From Aphidius gifuensis (taxonomy: Eukaryota; Arthropoda; Insecta; Hymenoptera; Braconidae), in assembly GCF_014905175.1 (NCBI RefSeq), contig NC_057789.1, positions 23,680,555 to 23,744,554 of the forward strand: a stretch of DNA of 64,000 nucleotides, given 5' to 3'. A program made the translations under genes and the position numbers. Under the pieces are notes generated by a model. That model saw only the letters and a list, made by a program, of their open reading frames with translations. It was not told the origin of the DNA and ran no database searches. Below are positions 1-9,645 of this stretch, in pieces (within the stretch, counting starts at the first letter, position 1; the number at the start of each line of letters is the position of its first letter).

Positions 1-1420
1 TCCGAAGGCTTTCGAGACCATTGAAAACACCTTCGGATAATGTTGTAAGACTGTTGTGGTACATACTGAAGTCCTCAAGTCGTGATAAACCATTGAAACA
101 ACCTGCCTCAAGAGTGGTTAGTTTGTTTGAATCCAAACTTAGTGTCCCAAGATTTTCAAGACCATTAAATACACCTTCGGATAATGTTGTCAGACAGTTG
201 TTGCCAAAATCAAGCCACTTAAGTTGTGATAAACTATTGAAACAACCTGACTCGAGATTTTCTAGTTTGTTTGAATCCAAATATAGTTTCTCAAGATTGT
301 CAAGACCATTAAATACATCTTTGGACAATGTTGTAAGACTGTTGTGTCGCAAGCTCAGTGTCCCAAGATTTTTAAGACCATTAAATACACTTTCGGATAA
401 TGTTTCCAGTCTGTTCTTGCGTATATCAAGCGTATGCAGTTGTGATAAACTATCGAAACAACCTGACTCGAGATTTTGTAGTTTGTTTGAATGCAAATCC
501 AGGTTTTGAAGACTTTCAAGACCAGTGAAAACACCTGGGGACAATGTTGTAAGACTTTTGTTGCTCATATCAAGCTCCACAAGTCGTGATAAACCATTGA
601 AACAACCTGCCTCAAGATTGTTCAGTTTGTGTGAATTTAAACTTAGTTTCCCAAGATTTTCAAGACCATTAAATACACCTTCGGATAATGTTATGAGATT
701 GTTGCCGATATTAAGATAATAAAGTTGTAATAAACCATTGAAACAACCTGGTTCAATATTTTGTAGTTTGTTTGAATCCAAATTTAGTGACCACAAATTT
801 TCAAGACCATTGAAACAACCTGACTCAAGATTATTCAGTTTGTTTGAATGTAAATTTAGATAACGAAGCTTTTTTAAATTACGAAATATATCTTTCGGTA
901 AAGTTGTAAGATTGTTATTACTGATATCAAGATCATTTAGGCTCAATAAATCATCGAAAATACCTGGGTCAAGGTAACTTAGTTGGTTACAACTTAAATT
1001 CAGGACACACAGATCTTGTAGACCATTAAATATATCTTTTGATAAAGTTATTAGTTTGTTTAAACTGAGATCAAGATTTATAAGTTGTAATAACTCATAG
1101 AAAATACTCGACTCGAGATATTTTAGTTTGTTTGAACTTATTCGTAACTGACGAAGATCATCAAGAGGATTAAAGATATCTTTTGACAGTGTTGTTAGAT
1201 TGTTATAGCTGATATTTAATTTCCTAAGTTGAAGATCTTCAAGGCCATGAAATAAATCTCTTGGAAGAATAGTTAATGCTCGTCGAGAAATGTTTATTTC
1301 ACATTTTTCAGCATTATTACTCAGCAACTCACAAATTTCTGGATCATAATAAGGTGACTCTTCGTTACAAAAGTATTTATTATGGCTTTTCATTGTTGAC
1401 GTTGAAATATTTGTATCCAT
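1..1420 (-). CDS. LRR protein, C-terminus cut by window edge
   Basis: The frame is open from the ATG at 1420 to the window edge, giving at least 473 residues. The N-terminus (MDTNISTSTMKSHNKYFC) matches the other minus-strand LRR genes here and carries a Cys pair (YFC, IC) that resembles a short LRR N-cap. From about residue 48 the protein is 24-residue LRRs of the LxxLxLxxNxLxxLxxxxFxgL type, alternating an NKLxxLExGCFNGL form with an NxLTTLSxxVFNGL form. No signal peptide is obvious. The coding exon follows an acceptor at 1422 (TTTTAG|TTATGG). One codon is missing near 690 relative to paralogs, in frame. LRRs of this kind bind proteins; the ligand is unknown. Related LRR proteins are known from parasitoid venom, but a venom role here is only inferred. 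Confidence 0.85.
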   Translation of the reverse strand, partial: MDTNISTSTMKSHNKYFCNEESPYYDPEICELLSNNAEKCEINISRRALTILPRDLFHGLEDLQLRKLNISYNNLTTLSKDIFNPLDDLRQLRISSNKLKYLESSIFYELLQLINLDLSLNKLITLSKDIFNGLQDLCVLNLSCNQLSYLDPGIFDDLLSLNDLDISNNNLTTLPKDIFRNLKKLRYLNLHSNKLNNLESGCFNGLENLWSLNLDSNKLQNIEPGCFNGLLQLYYLNIGNNLITLSEGVFNGLENLGKLSLNSHKLNNLEAGCFNGLSRLVELDMSNKSLTTLSPGVFTGLESLQNLDLHSNKLQNLESGCFDSLSQLHTLDIRKNRLETLSESVFNGLKNLGTLSLRHNSLTTLSKDVFNGLDNLEKLYLDSNKLENLESGCFNSLSQLKWLDFGNNCLTTLSEGVFNGLENLGTLSLDSNKLTTLEAGCFNGLSRLEDFSMYHNSLTTLSEGVFNGLESLR

Positions 1421-2461
1421 AACTAAAACATAATTAAATATTTCAATTTTAATAACACGTAATTAAAATTTTGCTAATTAAACTCGGAGACTTTCTGTCA
1501 ATTGGCAATCAATATCTTTTATTAATAAAAAAGATTAAACTTAAAAATCATGAAATAATTTGATTTGCGGTTTCAATGTAATTTCGGAGGAATACTGAAT
1601 AAATTTACTCACTTCTAATTTTGTCAATATATCAATATATATATGAATGTCGTATTGATGATCAACTTTTTCAGCTCTGATAGCCAAAATATACTCTAAT
1701 GTTCATTGAATAATTGTTGATTGGGATGATGCAGTGGTAAACTGCAAAAATAATAAAAAAAATAAATCATCATCATTTTTGTAATCTGATAGAAAATACA
1801 TATATTACGTTGGCTAAAATAAGTTTATAAAGTAACAAATATTACCAAATAAATAATGAAAAATCAATATATATATAGATTTAATCGATTGATGTAATGA
1901 AATTTGTCTATGACAATGTTATTTTTCTTTTCTATATTGAAATAAGCAATCAAAGTTATAATAATAATATTATTATCTTATTTTGACAAAAATATATAGA
2001 AATTTATTTTTGTTATTTTCTTTTTTCGTTTTGATAGATTTATTGTGACTTATCCATTGACAAAAAAACCGTGCTATTGATCAGCTATTAATGACCAAAA
2101 TAACATTATGTTTTCTTTTCATGATAAAAGAAAAAAACTCATAATGTAATAATTTATTTTCATATAAAAATATTGTAAACATGAAAAATATATTTTTTAT
2201 AGATCTACGAGAATATTATAAATACCAGGATATAATATTAGCTTCAGGCTATGGATGTCACGTGGTCATCAAAATGATATTGAGATTGAAGAGCACATGT
2301 TAAATTTTGACATTGAACAAGTTTTTTTGATAATGACATTGAGATTGACCCTATATTATATACACAGTTTTAATTTTGTAATTAAATTCACAAATATATG
2401 TGTACTATTGATGTAATTTAAAATTTATACAAATTAAAAATTAAAGGCATTGAATAATTTT
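1421..2461 (-). other. Intron and leader of the first LRR gene
   Basis: On the minus strand a donor is seen at 1612 (GAA|GTGAGT), so a short leader exon ends at 1613 and is spliced to the coding exon. The stretch 1640-1830 reappears near 52240-52440 before the fourth LRR gene, and 2160-2360 reappears at 11635-11830 before the third. The leader exon has an open frame in this copy but a stop in the 52 kb copy and would join out of frame with the MDTN start, so it is taken as untranslated. Confidence 0.5.
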
Positions 2462-2900
2462 CCACTTACCCCAGTTGAAAATAGCCAAAACAAATTTAGC
2501 CAGCTATTTACGTAACGACGATATATCTCTTAATCGTCAAAGTGATGATTGAGTCTAGTCAAGACCTCGTTAATAACAGGCACCCATTGAAACTATGAAA
2601 TCAATTACCCTGGATTGCAACAAGTGATAAAACTTCTTTTTAAAACCACTTGTGTGACATTAATTAATCATTAATCATTTTTGGTAATGACACATGACAA
2701 AGCTCATGCTTATGTATGTAAACTGTATGTAAAATGTATCAAAGAATAATAATAATAATTCGTGAGTGACTGGTGCGGCACTGGTGTCATTTAAGAAAAC
2801 TAGTATTTCTAGCATTAACGCATGCGTATTTTTAAAAATAAAAATAGTCTTGAATAATATTATAAATGTAAATGATTTTTTGTGAAAAATAACTGTTGAC
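2462..2900 (-). promoter_or_regulatory. LRR leader/promoter module, copy 1
   Basis: A splice donor (GGG|GTAAGT) at 2469 closes a candidate first exon. The module contains a conserved ACGACGATATATCTC stretch, a GTGCGGC..TTCAAGAAAACTAG-like stretch and TAACGCATGCG at 2816-2826, a half-palindrome that resembles an NRF-1/ewg-type promoter site. The same order recurs before each minus-strand LRR gene, which makes a promoter the simplest reading. Confidence 0.5.
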
Positions 2901-3756
2901 GTATACAATGTTTAATGTCCGATAAAAAAATGAAATTAATTTCGTCGTTTGATTATTAAATTGATATATGAGTAATAGTAAAAATCAAAAAATCAAGTAC
3001 TGATACATAAATATTTTTGCAAATTAAAAATAATTATATTTTTTTTCCATCATTATAATATTTGTTGTGATGATAGTTGGTCCAATAGTTTTATACACTT
3101 CAATATACATGTAAATTTTCTAATTAATATTTTATTATTTATATACAACAGCTCAATATATTTCGAGTTTAAAATAATTTCAGAAATTCATTTACATAAT
3201 TTCTTTTAGATACGAACAATTTTATACTTTCCAATGAATCAGAAAAAATAATTTTGTCTTATCACTAAAATACATGACGATCTACATGAGTTATCGTTCT
3301 TGAAAAAAAAAATATATATAACTTAATAATTAATGCCACGTTTCTTCAGAGGTCCATTGAGTAACTTTTTTTGTTTTTTTTTGACAACGAGGCACTGATA
3401 ACGTGAGCAGTCTTTTTTTAGATAGTGTTTCACAATGGAACCCTTAACATAATATTTTCTTTTTTAAATTGAAATAAAAATAATCTCGAATAATATTATT
3501 CATAAATAAAATTTTTGCAAATTACGAATAACAATAATTTTTTTTTTTTAATGTTTATCATAGGATTTTATGATAACTTTGTACTTTTTTAAAAACTTGA
3601 TATATATTTTTTTATTTTAATATTAAAATTTATAAAATAAAAAGAAAAAAAGTATACGTGTATATGAAATAATTATACAGAAAATTATTTGCTGTATAAT
3701 TGATAGCTTACTTCAAAATAAAATTTTGAAGCATTTTTTTTGAAACATAATTACAG
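2901..3756. other. AT-rich intergenic stretch
   Basis: Homopolymer runs and low-complexity AT sequence. No open frame or repeat module that I can support. Upstream exons of the plus-strand LRR pseudogene could lie here but cannot be picked out. Confidence 0.4.
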
Positions 3757-5169
3757 GGCGCATCGAAATTGCCACCACTGAGCTCTGCAGATCAATCAAA
3801 TGACGATGGTTTAAAATCTGGCGACACTGAAGTCCTGATAATATATGACATTTCTAAAGGCCCATCAAAACTGAGATGTAAGTTTTTTATTGTAACATAA
3901 TCATAAAGCAAATGTTTTTTTTCTTTAATTTCATATTTTTATTATTAAATGTTTCAGTACCAACATACTTGGAATATTTTTGTAATTCAAGTTCTGTCTT
4001 TTACATCAAAAGTCTATGTGATGATTTCGATACCGAGGAAATTAATCTGGCCAACACAAATTTAACATATCTTCCACGGGAAATATTCAGTGATCTCGAA
4101 TTGCTAACTTCTTTGAGTTTGAGGTCAAATAAACTGACACGTCTTAAGCCTAATATTTTCAATCATTTGATATTTAGATCTCAGTGATAACAATTTAGCG
4201 TCTCTTCCACCAACAATATTCAACGCATTGAAATCTCTAACTGATTTGTATTTAGCTTCAAACAAACTGACCAGTCTTAAGCCTACTATTTTTAATAACT
4301 TATCAAGTCTTAAATACTTAGATATCAGTAATAATAATTTAACTTCTCTTCCAATAAAATTATTCAATGGATTAAAACGTTTAACTCACTTATATTTACA
4401 GTCAAACAAACTAAAAGACATTGAGCTTCAAACTTTCAATGACTTGTCCAAACTTAAAGACTTGGTTATAACTTATCAGCAATAACAGTTTAACATCTGT
4501 CTCACTAGGAGTATTCAATGGATTAGAATCTCTAAAGTATTTAAATTTCAAATTCAAACAAACTGACAAGTATTCAGGGCTATACTTTTAATAACTTGTC
4601 CAATCTTAAAACTTTAGACATCAGTTATAATAACTTAAGTTTTATTTCACAAAGATCATTCAACAGATTAGCAAAATTACGTTATTTAGATTTATCATCA
4701 AATAAATTGACAAGCTTTAAGCCTGCTACTTTTAACAACTTGTCTGAACTTAAAAATTTACATATTAGTTCAGACTTATTTTCAATGAACTGGAATCTTT
4801 AATTTATGTGTTTTTAGATTCAAACAAGCTAACTAGTCTTAAATTTTCAGAGACTTGATTAATCTTGAACTTTTAGATATTAGCTATAATAACTTGACAC
4901 ACCTTTCAACTAATATTTTCTATGGAAATCAAAGACTTGTATCCTTATGTTTACAAGCAAACAAGCTTGATGAATTAAAGCCTAAAGTTTTCAACAATTT
5001 AATGCAGCTATGTTTGGTCAATGTTGAACATAATAAATTTAGTCTAACCGAGAACGATAAAGAATTAATTTTAAAAAGTATTAAACAGAAAAACAACGTG
5101 TGCAAAACTACATCTACTGCATATGATATTATAAGAGATGAACCTTGCTCTCATGAATTCATTTATTAA
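3757..5169 (+). pseudogene. Plus-strand LRR gene with several frameshifts
   Basis: An exon at 3757-3878 (acceptor TTACAG, donor AGAT|GTAAGT) encodes an acidic stretch ending KGPSKLR and splices in frame over a 78-nt intron to 3957. The next exon encodes YFCNSSSVFYIKSLC, aligning with the YFC...C N-cap of the minus-strand LRR genes, followed by 24-residue LRRs. The LRR frame is broken near 4172, 4455, 4555 and 4785, each time resuming in another frame with good LRR sequence (for example LKYLDISNNNLTSLP, then LKTLDISYNNLSFIS). The last piece ends at a normal stop at 5169 after a non-LRR tail with a Cys pair (VCKTT...EPCSH). This copy kept an upstream coding exon that the minus-strand copies lack, so it represents an older form of the family. 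Assembly errors could mimic some of the breaks. Confidence 0.75.
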
Positions 5170-6161
5170 TAGATAATCACGATTTTTAATCTGAAGAAAC
5201 AATAATTTCAAAGTATTCTAAAGGTTCTTGTCATAAATTCATATCATTATTAAATATTCAATTATTATTGCTGCATAATTTTGTAATTTACTATGAAAAA
5301 CTCATAATTTATAAATAATATTAAAATTACAAAATAACAATGCAATTTTAAAGTTACACTACTATAATAAAATAAAATTATGATCAATTCTGTATCTTAA
5401 AAAACATTCAAATAAAAATTATGCTATAATAAACTATATAATTTTTTGTAATTAATAAATCCTGACACTATCATTATAAATTTTAAATGATATGGTAATT
5501 TATCATCATTCATCACATATTTCTATCAATTTTATTAGAGGGAATTTGTCAAACTTATATACTTCATAAATTTTATAAAAATATATAAATTAAAATATAT
5601 AAAATAAAAAAAAACACTACAAATGAATAATCCTTCACAATTTTTATAAATAAATATTTTTTCGATAAAAAATAATTGAATCTTGATAATAATTACTGAG
5701 ATTTTGTTTCAAAAGAAAAAAATATTTGTAAAATATTATTATAATCATATAAATAAATATTTAAACTGAAAAAATTATATAACAATTAAAAAAAATTTAT
5801 TTATCGATTATTTTTTTATAATAAAATGCGTTCATTATGTGTATGTGTATCAATATTTGAAGACCAATGACAATATTATTTTAATAAGCAAAAACACAAC
5901 TTTCAATCATTTATTTATTAACATATATTTTAATATATATTTTTTATTAACACCATACAAAAAAATCATAAATTAAAAAAAGAATGAAAATAGCAAGAAT
6001 CAAATAAGCTCGTTGAATTTAAATAATAAATTTTAGAATTTTAAATCATATAAAAGTTTTTAAATTATTGTCAATGTATACATAGGAGTTTCATGACCTT
6101 CCCAGGGATCTAAGAGATTATTAAATTCATCTTTTAATAAACTAGCCAATTTTTTCGACAA
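5170..6161. repeat. Intergenic; shared 3' flank module at 5820-6110
   Basis: The left half is plain AT-rich sequence. From about 5820 it carries the 3' flank found behind both gene families: TGTGTATGTGTATCAATATTTGAAGACCAATG, then the ACCATAC / TAAATTA / GTTGAATTTAAATAATAAATTTT stretch, on the minus side of the LRR gene at 6162. Near-copies lie at 9420-9660, 12540-12980, 14290-14680, 17820-18110 and 44470-44640. Confidence 0.6.
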
Positions 6162-7379
6162 CTAATACAGTGTCTCAAGACTTTCAAGACCATTGAAAAT
6201 ACCTTCGGATAATGTTGTTAGATTGTTGTGGACCATACTAAGCTCCTCAAGTTGTGATAAACCATTGAAACAACCCGACTCAAGATTTTGTAGTTTGTTT
6301 GAGTTTAATTCCAGTACCTTAAGACTTCCAAGACCATTGAAAACATCTTTGGACAATGTTGTAAGACTGTTGTGACTCAGATCAAGCTTCTCAAGTCGTG
6401 ATAAATCATTGAAATAACCTGACTCAAGATTTTGTAGTTCGATTGAAGACAAATACAGTCTCTGAAGACTTTCAAGACCATTAAAAAGACCTTCGGATAA
6501 TGTTGCTAAACTGTTTTCGCTTATATGAAGCTCATAAAGTTGTGATAAACCATTGAAACAACCTGGTTCAAGATTTTGTAGTTTGTTTGAATCCAAATTT
6601 AGTGACGACAAATTTTCAAGACCATTGAAACAACCTGGTTCAAGATTTTGTAGTTTGTTTGAATCCAAATTTAGTGACGACAAATTTTCAAGACCATTGA
6701 AACAACCTGACTCAAGATTTTGTAGTTTGTTTGAATCCAAATTTAGTGACGACAAATTTTCAAGACCATTGAAACAACCTGACTCAAGATTGTTCAGATT
6801 GTTTGAACGTAAATTTAGACAACGAAGCTTTTTTAAATTACGAAATATATCTTTTGGTAAAGTTTTGAGATTGTTATAGCAGATATCAAGACTCTCTAGG
6901 CTCAATAAATCATCGAAAATACCTGGCTCAAGGTAACTCAATTGGTTACAATTTAAATTCAGGATACACAGATCTTGTAGGCCATTAAATATATCTTTTG
7001 ATAAAGTTATTAGTTTGTTGAAACTGAGATCAAGATTTATAAGTTGTAATAACTCATAGAAAATACTCGACTCGAGATATTTTAGTTCGTTTGAATTTAT
7101 TCGTAACCAACGAAGATCATCAAGAGGATTAAAGATATCTTTTGGCAGTGTTGTCAGATTCCTACAGCTGATTTCTAATTCCTCAAGTTGAAGATCTTCA
7201 AGGCCATGAAATAAATCTGTTGGAAAAACAGTTAAGTTTCTCTGAGAAATGTTCATCTCATGTTTTTCAGCATTATTACTCAGCAACTCACAAATTTCTT
7301 GATTATAATAAGGTGACTCTCGGTTACAAAAGTATTTATTATGGCTTTTAATAGTTGGCGTTGAAATATTTGTATCCAT
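6162..7379 (-). CDS. LRR protein, 405 aa, early stop
   Basis: Starts MDTNISTPTIKSHNKYFC and has the same N-cap Cys pair as its neighbours, then about fourteen 24-residue LRRs. The start is fixed by the acceptor just upstream (TTTCAG|TTATGG at 7381) and by conservation of MDTN in all four minus-strand copies. Three near-identical 72-bp units (6549-6764) give three consecutive ENLSSLNLDSNKLQNLE repeats. The reading frame ends with TAG after SLETLY; the paralog at 9646 has TTT at that point and continues for another LRR. Downstream of the TAG the LRR-like frame still reads LSKKLASLLKDEFNNL, so the stop is a recent truncation of the last repeat. Probably a protein-binding solenoid; partner unknown. 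Confidence 0.85.
   Translation of the reverse strand: MDTNISTPTIKSHNKYFCNRESPYYNQEICELLSNNAEKHEMNISQRNLTVFPTDLFHGLEDLQLEELEISCRNLTTLPKDIFNPLDDLRWLRINSNELKYLESSIFYELLQLINLDLSFNKLITLSKDIFNGLQDLCILNLNCNQLSYLEPGIFDDLLSLESLDICYNNLKTLPKDIFRNLKKLRCLNLRSNNLNNLESGCFNGLENLSSLNLDSNKLQNLESGCFNGLENLSSLNLDSNKLQNLEPGCFNGLENLSSLNLDSNKLQNLEPGCFNGLSQLYELHISENSLATLSEGLFNGLESLQRLYLSSIELQNLESGYFNDLSRLEKLDLSHNSLTTLSKDVFNGLGSLKVLELNSNKLQNLESGCFNGLSQLEELSMVHNNLTTLSEGIFNGLESLETLY
6549..6764 (-). repeat. 72-bp tandem triplication inside LRR gene
   Basis: Three consecutive 72-bp units start at 6549, 6621 and 6693 and differ by only a few bases (ggttc versus gactc at the Pro/Ser codon). Each encodes one 24-residue LRR. 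The gene at 1-1420 has a single copy at the same place. Confidence 0.9.
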
Positions 7380-8460
7380 AACTGAAACATAATTAAATAT
7401 TTGAAAATTTTATATTTGAATTTTAATAACACGTAATTAAAATTTTATTAGATAAATTTGGAAACTTTCTGTTAATTGGCAATCAGCATCCGTTATAAAT
7501 AAGAAAGGGAAAACTAGAAATTTATGAAATATTTTGATTCGTGGTTTCAATGTAATTTTGATAATAAATAAATTTACTCACTTGAAATTTTGTCAATATA
7601 TCAATATGGATATAAATTTCTCAATATATTCTGTAATATTGATTGATGATGCAGTGGTTACGCAGTATGACGATATGTGAAAACTTGAAAAATAAAAAAA
7701 AAAAACATCATTATTATTTTTTTAATTGTGATATCAAGAATAAAGAACAAATGTTCAATTTTGACATTGAACACGTTTTTTCGATAATGACATTGAGATT
7801 GACTCTCTATTATATCCACAGTTTTAATTCTATAATTTAATTCACATATATACTATTGATGTAATTTAAAATTAAAAGTATTGAATGATTTTTACTTACC
7901 ACAGTAATGAAGGTAGTCAAAAAAATTTAGTCAGTTAATTACGTGACGACGATATATCTCTCTGTCGTAAAAGTAATAAGTGAGTCCAGTCAAGACCTCG
8001 TTAATAAGAGGCACTCTTCAAAGCTATATAAAAACAATTTTTTTGGATAGTAACAAGTGATGAAACTTTATTTTAAAAACCACGTGAGTAACATTAACAA
8101 AGAACTTTTAGTGATAGCAGAGCTAGTGCGTATGCATCAACCGCATCAACGAATGATTCGTGAGTGAATGGTGCGGCACCAGAGTTGCCAGGTACTGAAT
8201 GAGTCAAAGCGCCACAGTGCGGCGACGACGGAGCCAAAAAGCGCCATTTTTGCACCGTTCAAGAAAACTAGTATATTTTAGGATTAGACACACACTTGTA
8301 TAACGCATGCGCAGTTTCAGAAATCTAGTTTTCTCTCACCTGTCGCAAATTCGCAATCCAATGAAATTATTTTTCTGCATTAGATATTGTCTATACGACG
8401 TCGCTAGTGTTGACAAATAACTATTACTAATTGATCACTGCTAAATAACATTTTATTATT
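7380..8460 (-). promoter_or_regulatory. LRR leader and promoter module, copy 2
   Basis: Leader exon donor at 7581 (TTTCAA|GTGAGT) and a further upstream donor at 7899 (GTG|GTAAGT). The module repeats ACGACGATATATCTC near 7940, GGTGCGGCAC and TTCAAGAAAACTAG at 8168-8275, and TAACGCATGCGCAG at 8301-8314. A GC-richer insert (8180-8250, gccacagtgcggcgacgacgg) is unique to this copy. Confidence 0.5.
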
Positions 8461-9345
8461 AATTCATTTTTCACTTACCCCAGTAATGAAAATAACCAAC
8501 AAAATTGAGCCAGCTATTTACGTGACGACGATATATCCCTTTATCGTGAAGGTCATGAATGAGTCTAGTTAAGGGATTTGGACGATTTTTTTCGGAATAT
8601 GAGAAAGAAATGAAATTTATACAGTAGATTTTTGAAATACTAATACATTTTATGTGATTTTTTGGTAATTGTTTGGAAGCTCTTTTTTTTTATTAATTTT
8701 TAAAGTTGACAACTTTTAACATTGGCTCTTATGGAGAATACGATTTTTGTCAAAAAAAAATCCATTAAAATACCAATATCTCCAATCGACAATATTACAT
8801 CATGAAAAAAAACTATCGGGTTATAAAATGAGACAAAAGAAAACGTATAGAAAAAAAATAAAGAGGTTTGGAGCATAGTTTTTTTACAATTAATAATTAA
8901 AGTATGAAAAAATGGATTTTTATTGAGGAATTATTGAAAAATCACTAGAGATCTCTTGCGGATGATTTCTAGAAACACAATATTTCTATGAGTGCGAAAA
9001 AGACAAAAAACAGGGAAAAAATGTTGTCTCACTCTTCGTTTTAAAAAATCGTCCAAATCCCTTTACTTAACTGTCAAGACCTTGTGGATAACAGACGCAA
9101 TTTAAAACTGTGAAAATAATATTCTGAGATTGCAACAAATGGTAAAAATTTCTTTAAAACCACGTATGCGAGATTGAATAATAATTTTTAGTGATGGCAG
9201 ATGAGAGCTAATGCGTTATGTATCAAAAAATAATTCGTGAGAGTGATATGTGCGGCGTTCAAGAAAACTATAGTATTCCCTACATTTTCTAGCATTAGAC
9301 ACACACTCGTATAACGCATGCGTTGACTAATAACTATTACTAATT
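8461..9345 (-). repeat. Second leader module split by a transposon
   Basis: A further copy of the leader module begins with a donor at 8478 (GGG|GTAAGT) and ACGACGATATATCCC, is interrupted at 8569 by the element at 8573-9066, and resumes at CTGTCAAGACC with TGCGGCGTTCAAGAAAACTA and TAACGCATGCG at 9313-9323. Two leader modules therefore stand between the second and third LRR genes, as if a gene between them was lost. Confidence 0.6.
8573..9066. mobile_element. TTAA-flanked nonautonomous element (MITE), 494 bp
   Basis: Terminal inverted repeats GGGATTTGGACGATTTTTT (left, from 8573) and its complement on the right (about 9042-9061). TTAA stands at 8569-8572 and again at 9067-9070. The paralogous leader at 12050-12080 (gtccagctaactgtcaagac) shows the unfilled site with a single TAA(C). 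There is no open frame inside. TTAA duplication is typical of piggyBac-type elements; the right end has five extra bases (TTTAC) between repeat and TTAA, so the exact end is unsure. Confidence 0.75.
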
Positions 9346-9645
9346 GATCAGTGCAAGACAACATTTTATGAGAAAGATTTTGTTAAATTTGTATACACTC
9401 ATGGACTTTATGAAAATGTATTCCCCTCTTAAATTCAAAAACGACTAAAAATAAATTTATTTAAACTCGAAAAGAATCTGACTTATATAGAATAAATTAA
9501 CGCTTTTGTTCAATGAAAAAAAAAAAAGAAAAAGTTATATTTTTTTATAATAAAAGAAGTTTATTATGTGTATGTGTATCAATATTTAAAGACCAATGGC
9601 AATATTACACCAATTAGCAAAAACACAACAAATTTCAATTATTTA
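9346..9645. repeat. Shared 3' flank module behind third LRR gene
   Basis: Carries TTAACGCTTTTGTTCAATG, TGTGTATGTGTATCAATATTT and AGCAAAAACACAACA, matching 14290-14500 and 54640-54700 closely. It is the 3' untranslated side of the gene starting at 10929. Confidence 0.6.

Noticed and set aside
21..719. Plus-strand open frames with repeated KQPDSRF..LFESK stretches
   Set aside because: They are antisense to the LRR coding frame; the periodicity comes from the 72-bp LRR units on the minus strand. The same holds at 6193-6879 and 9704-9943.
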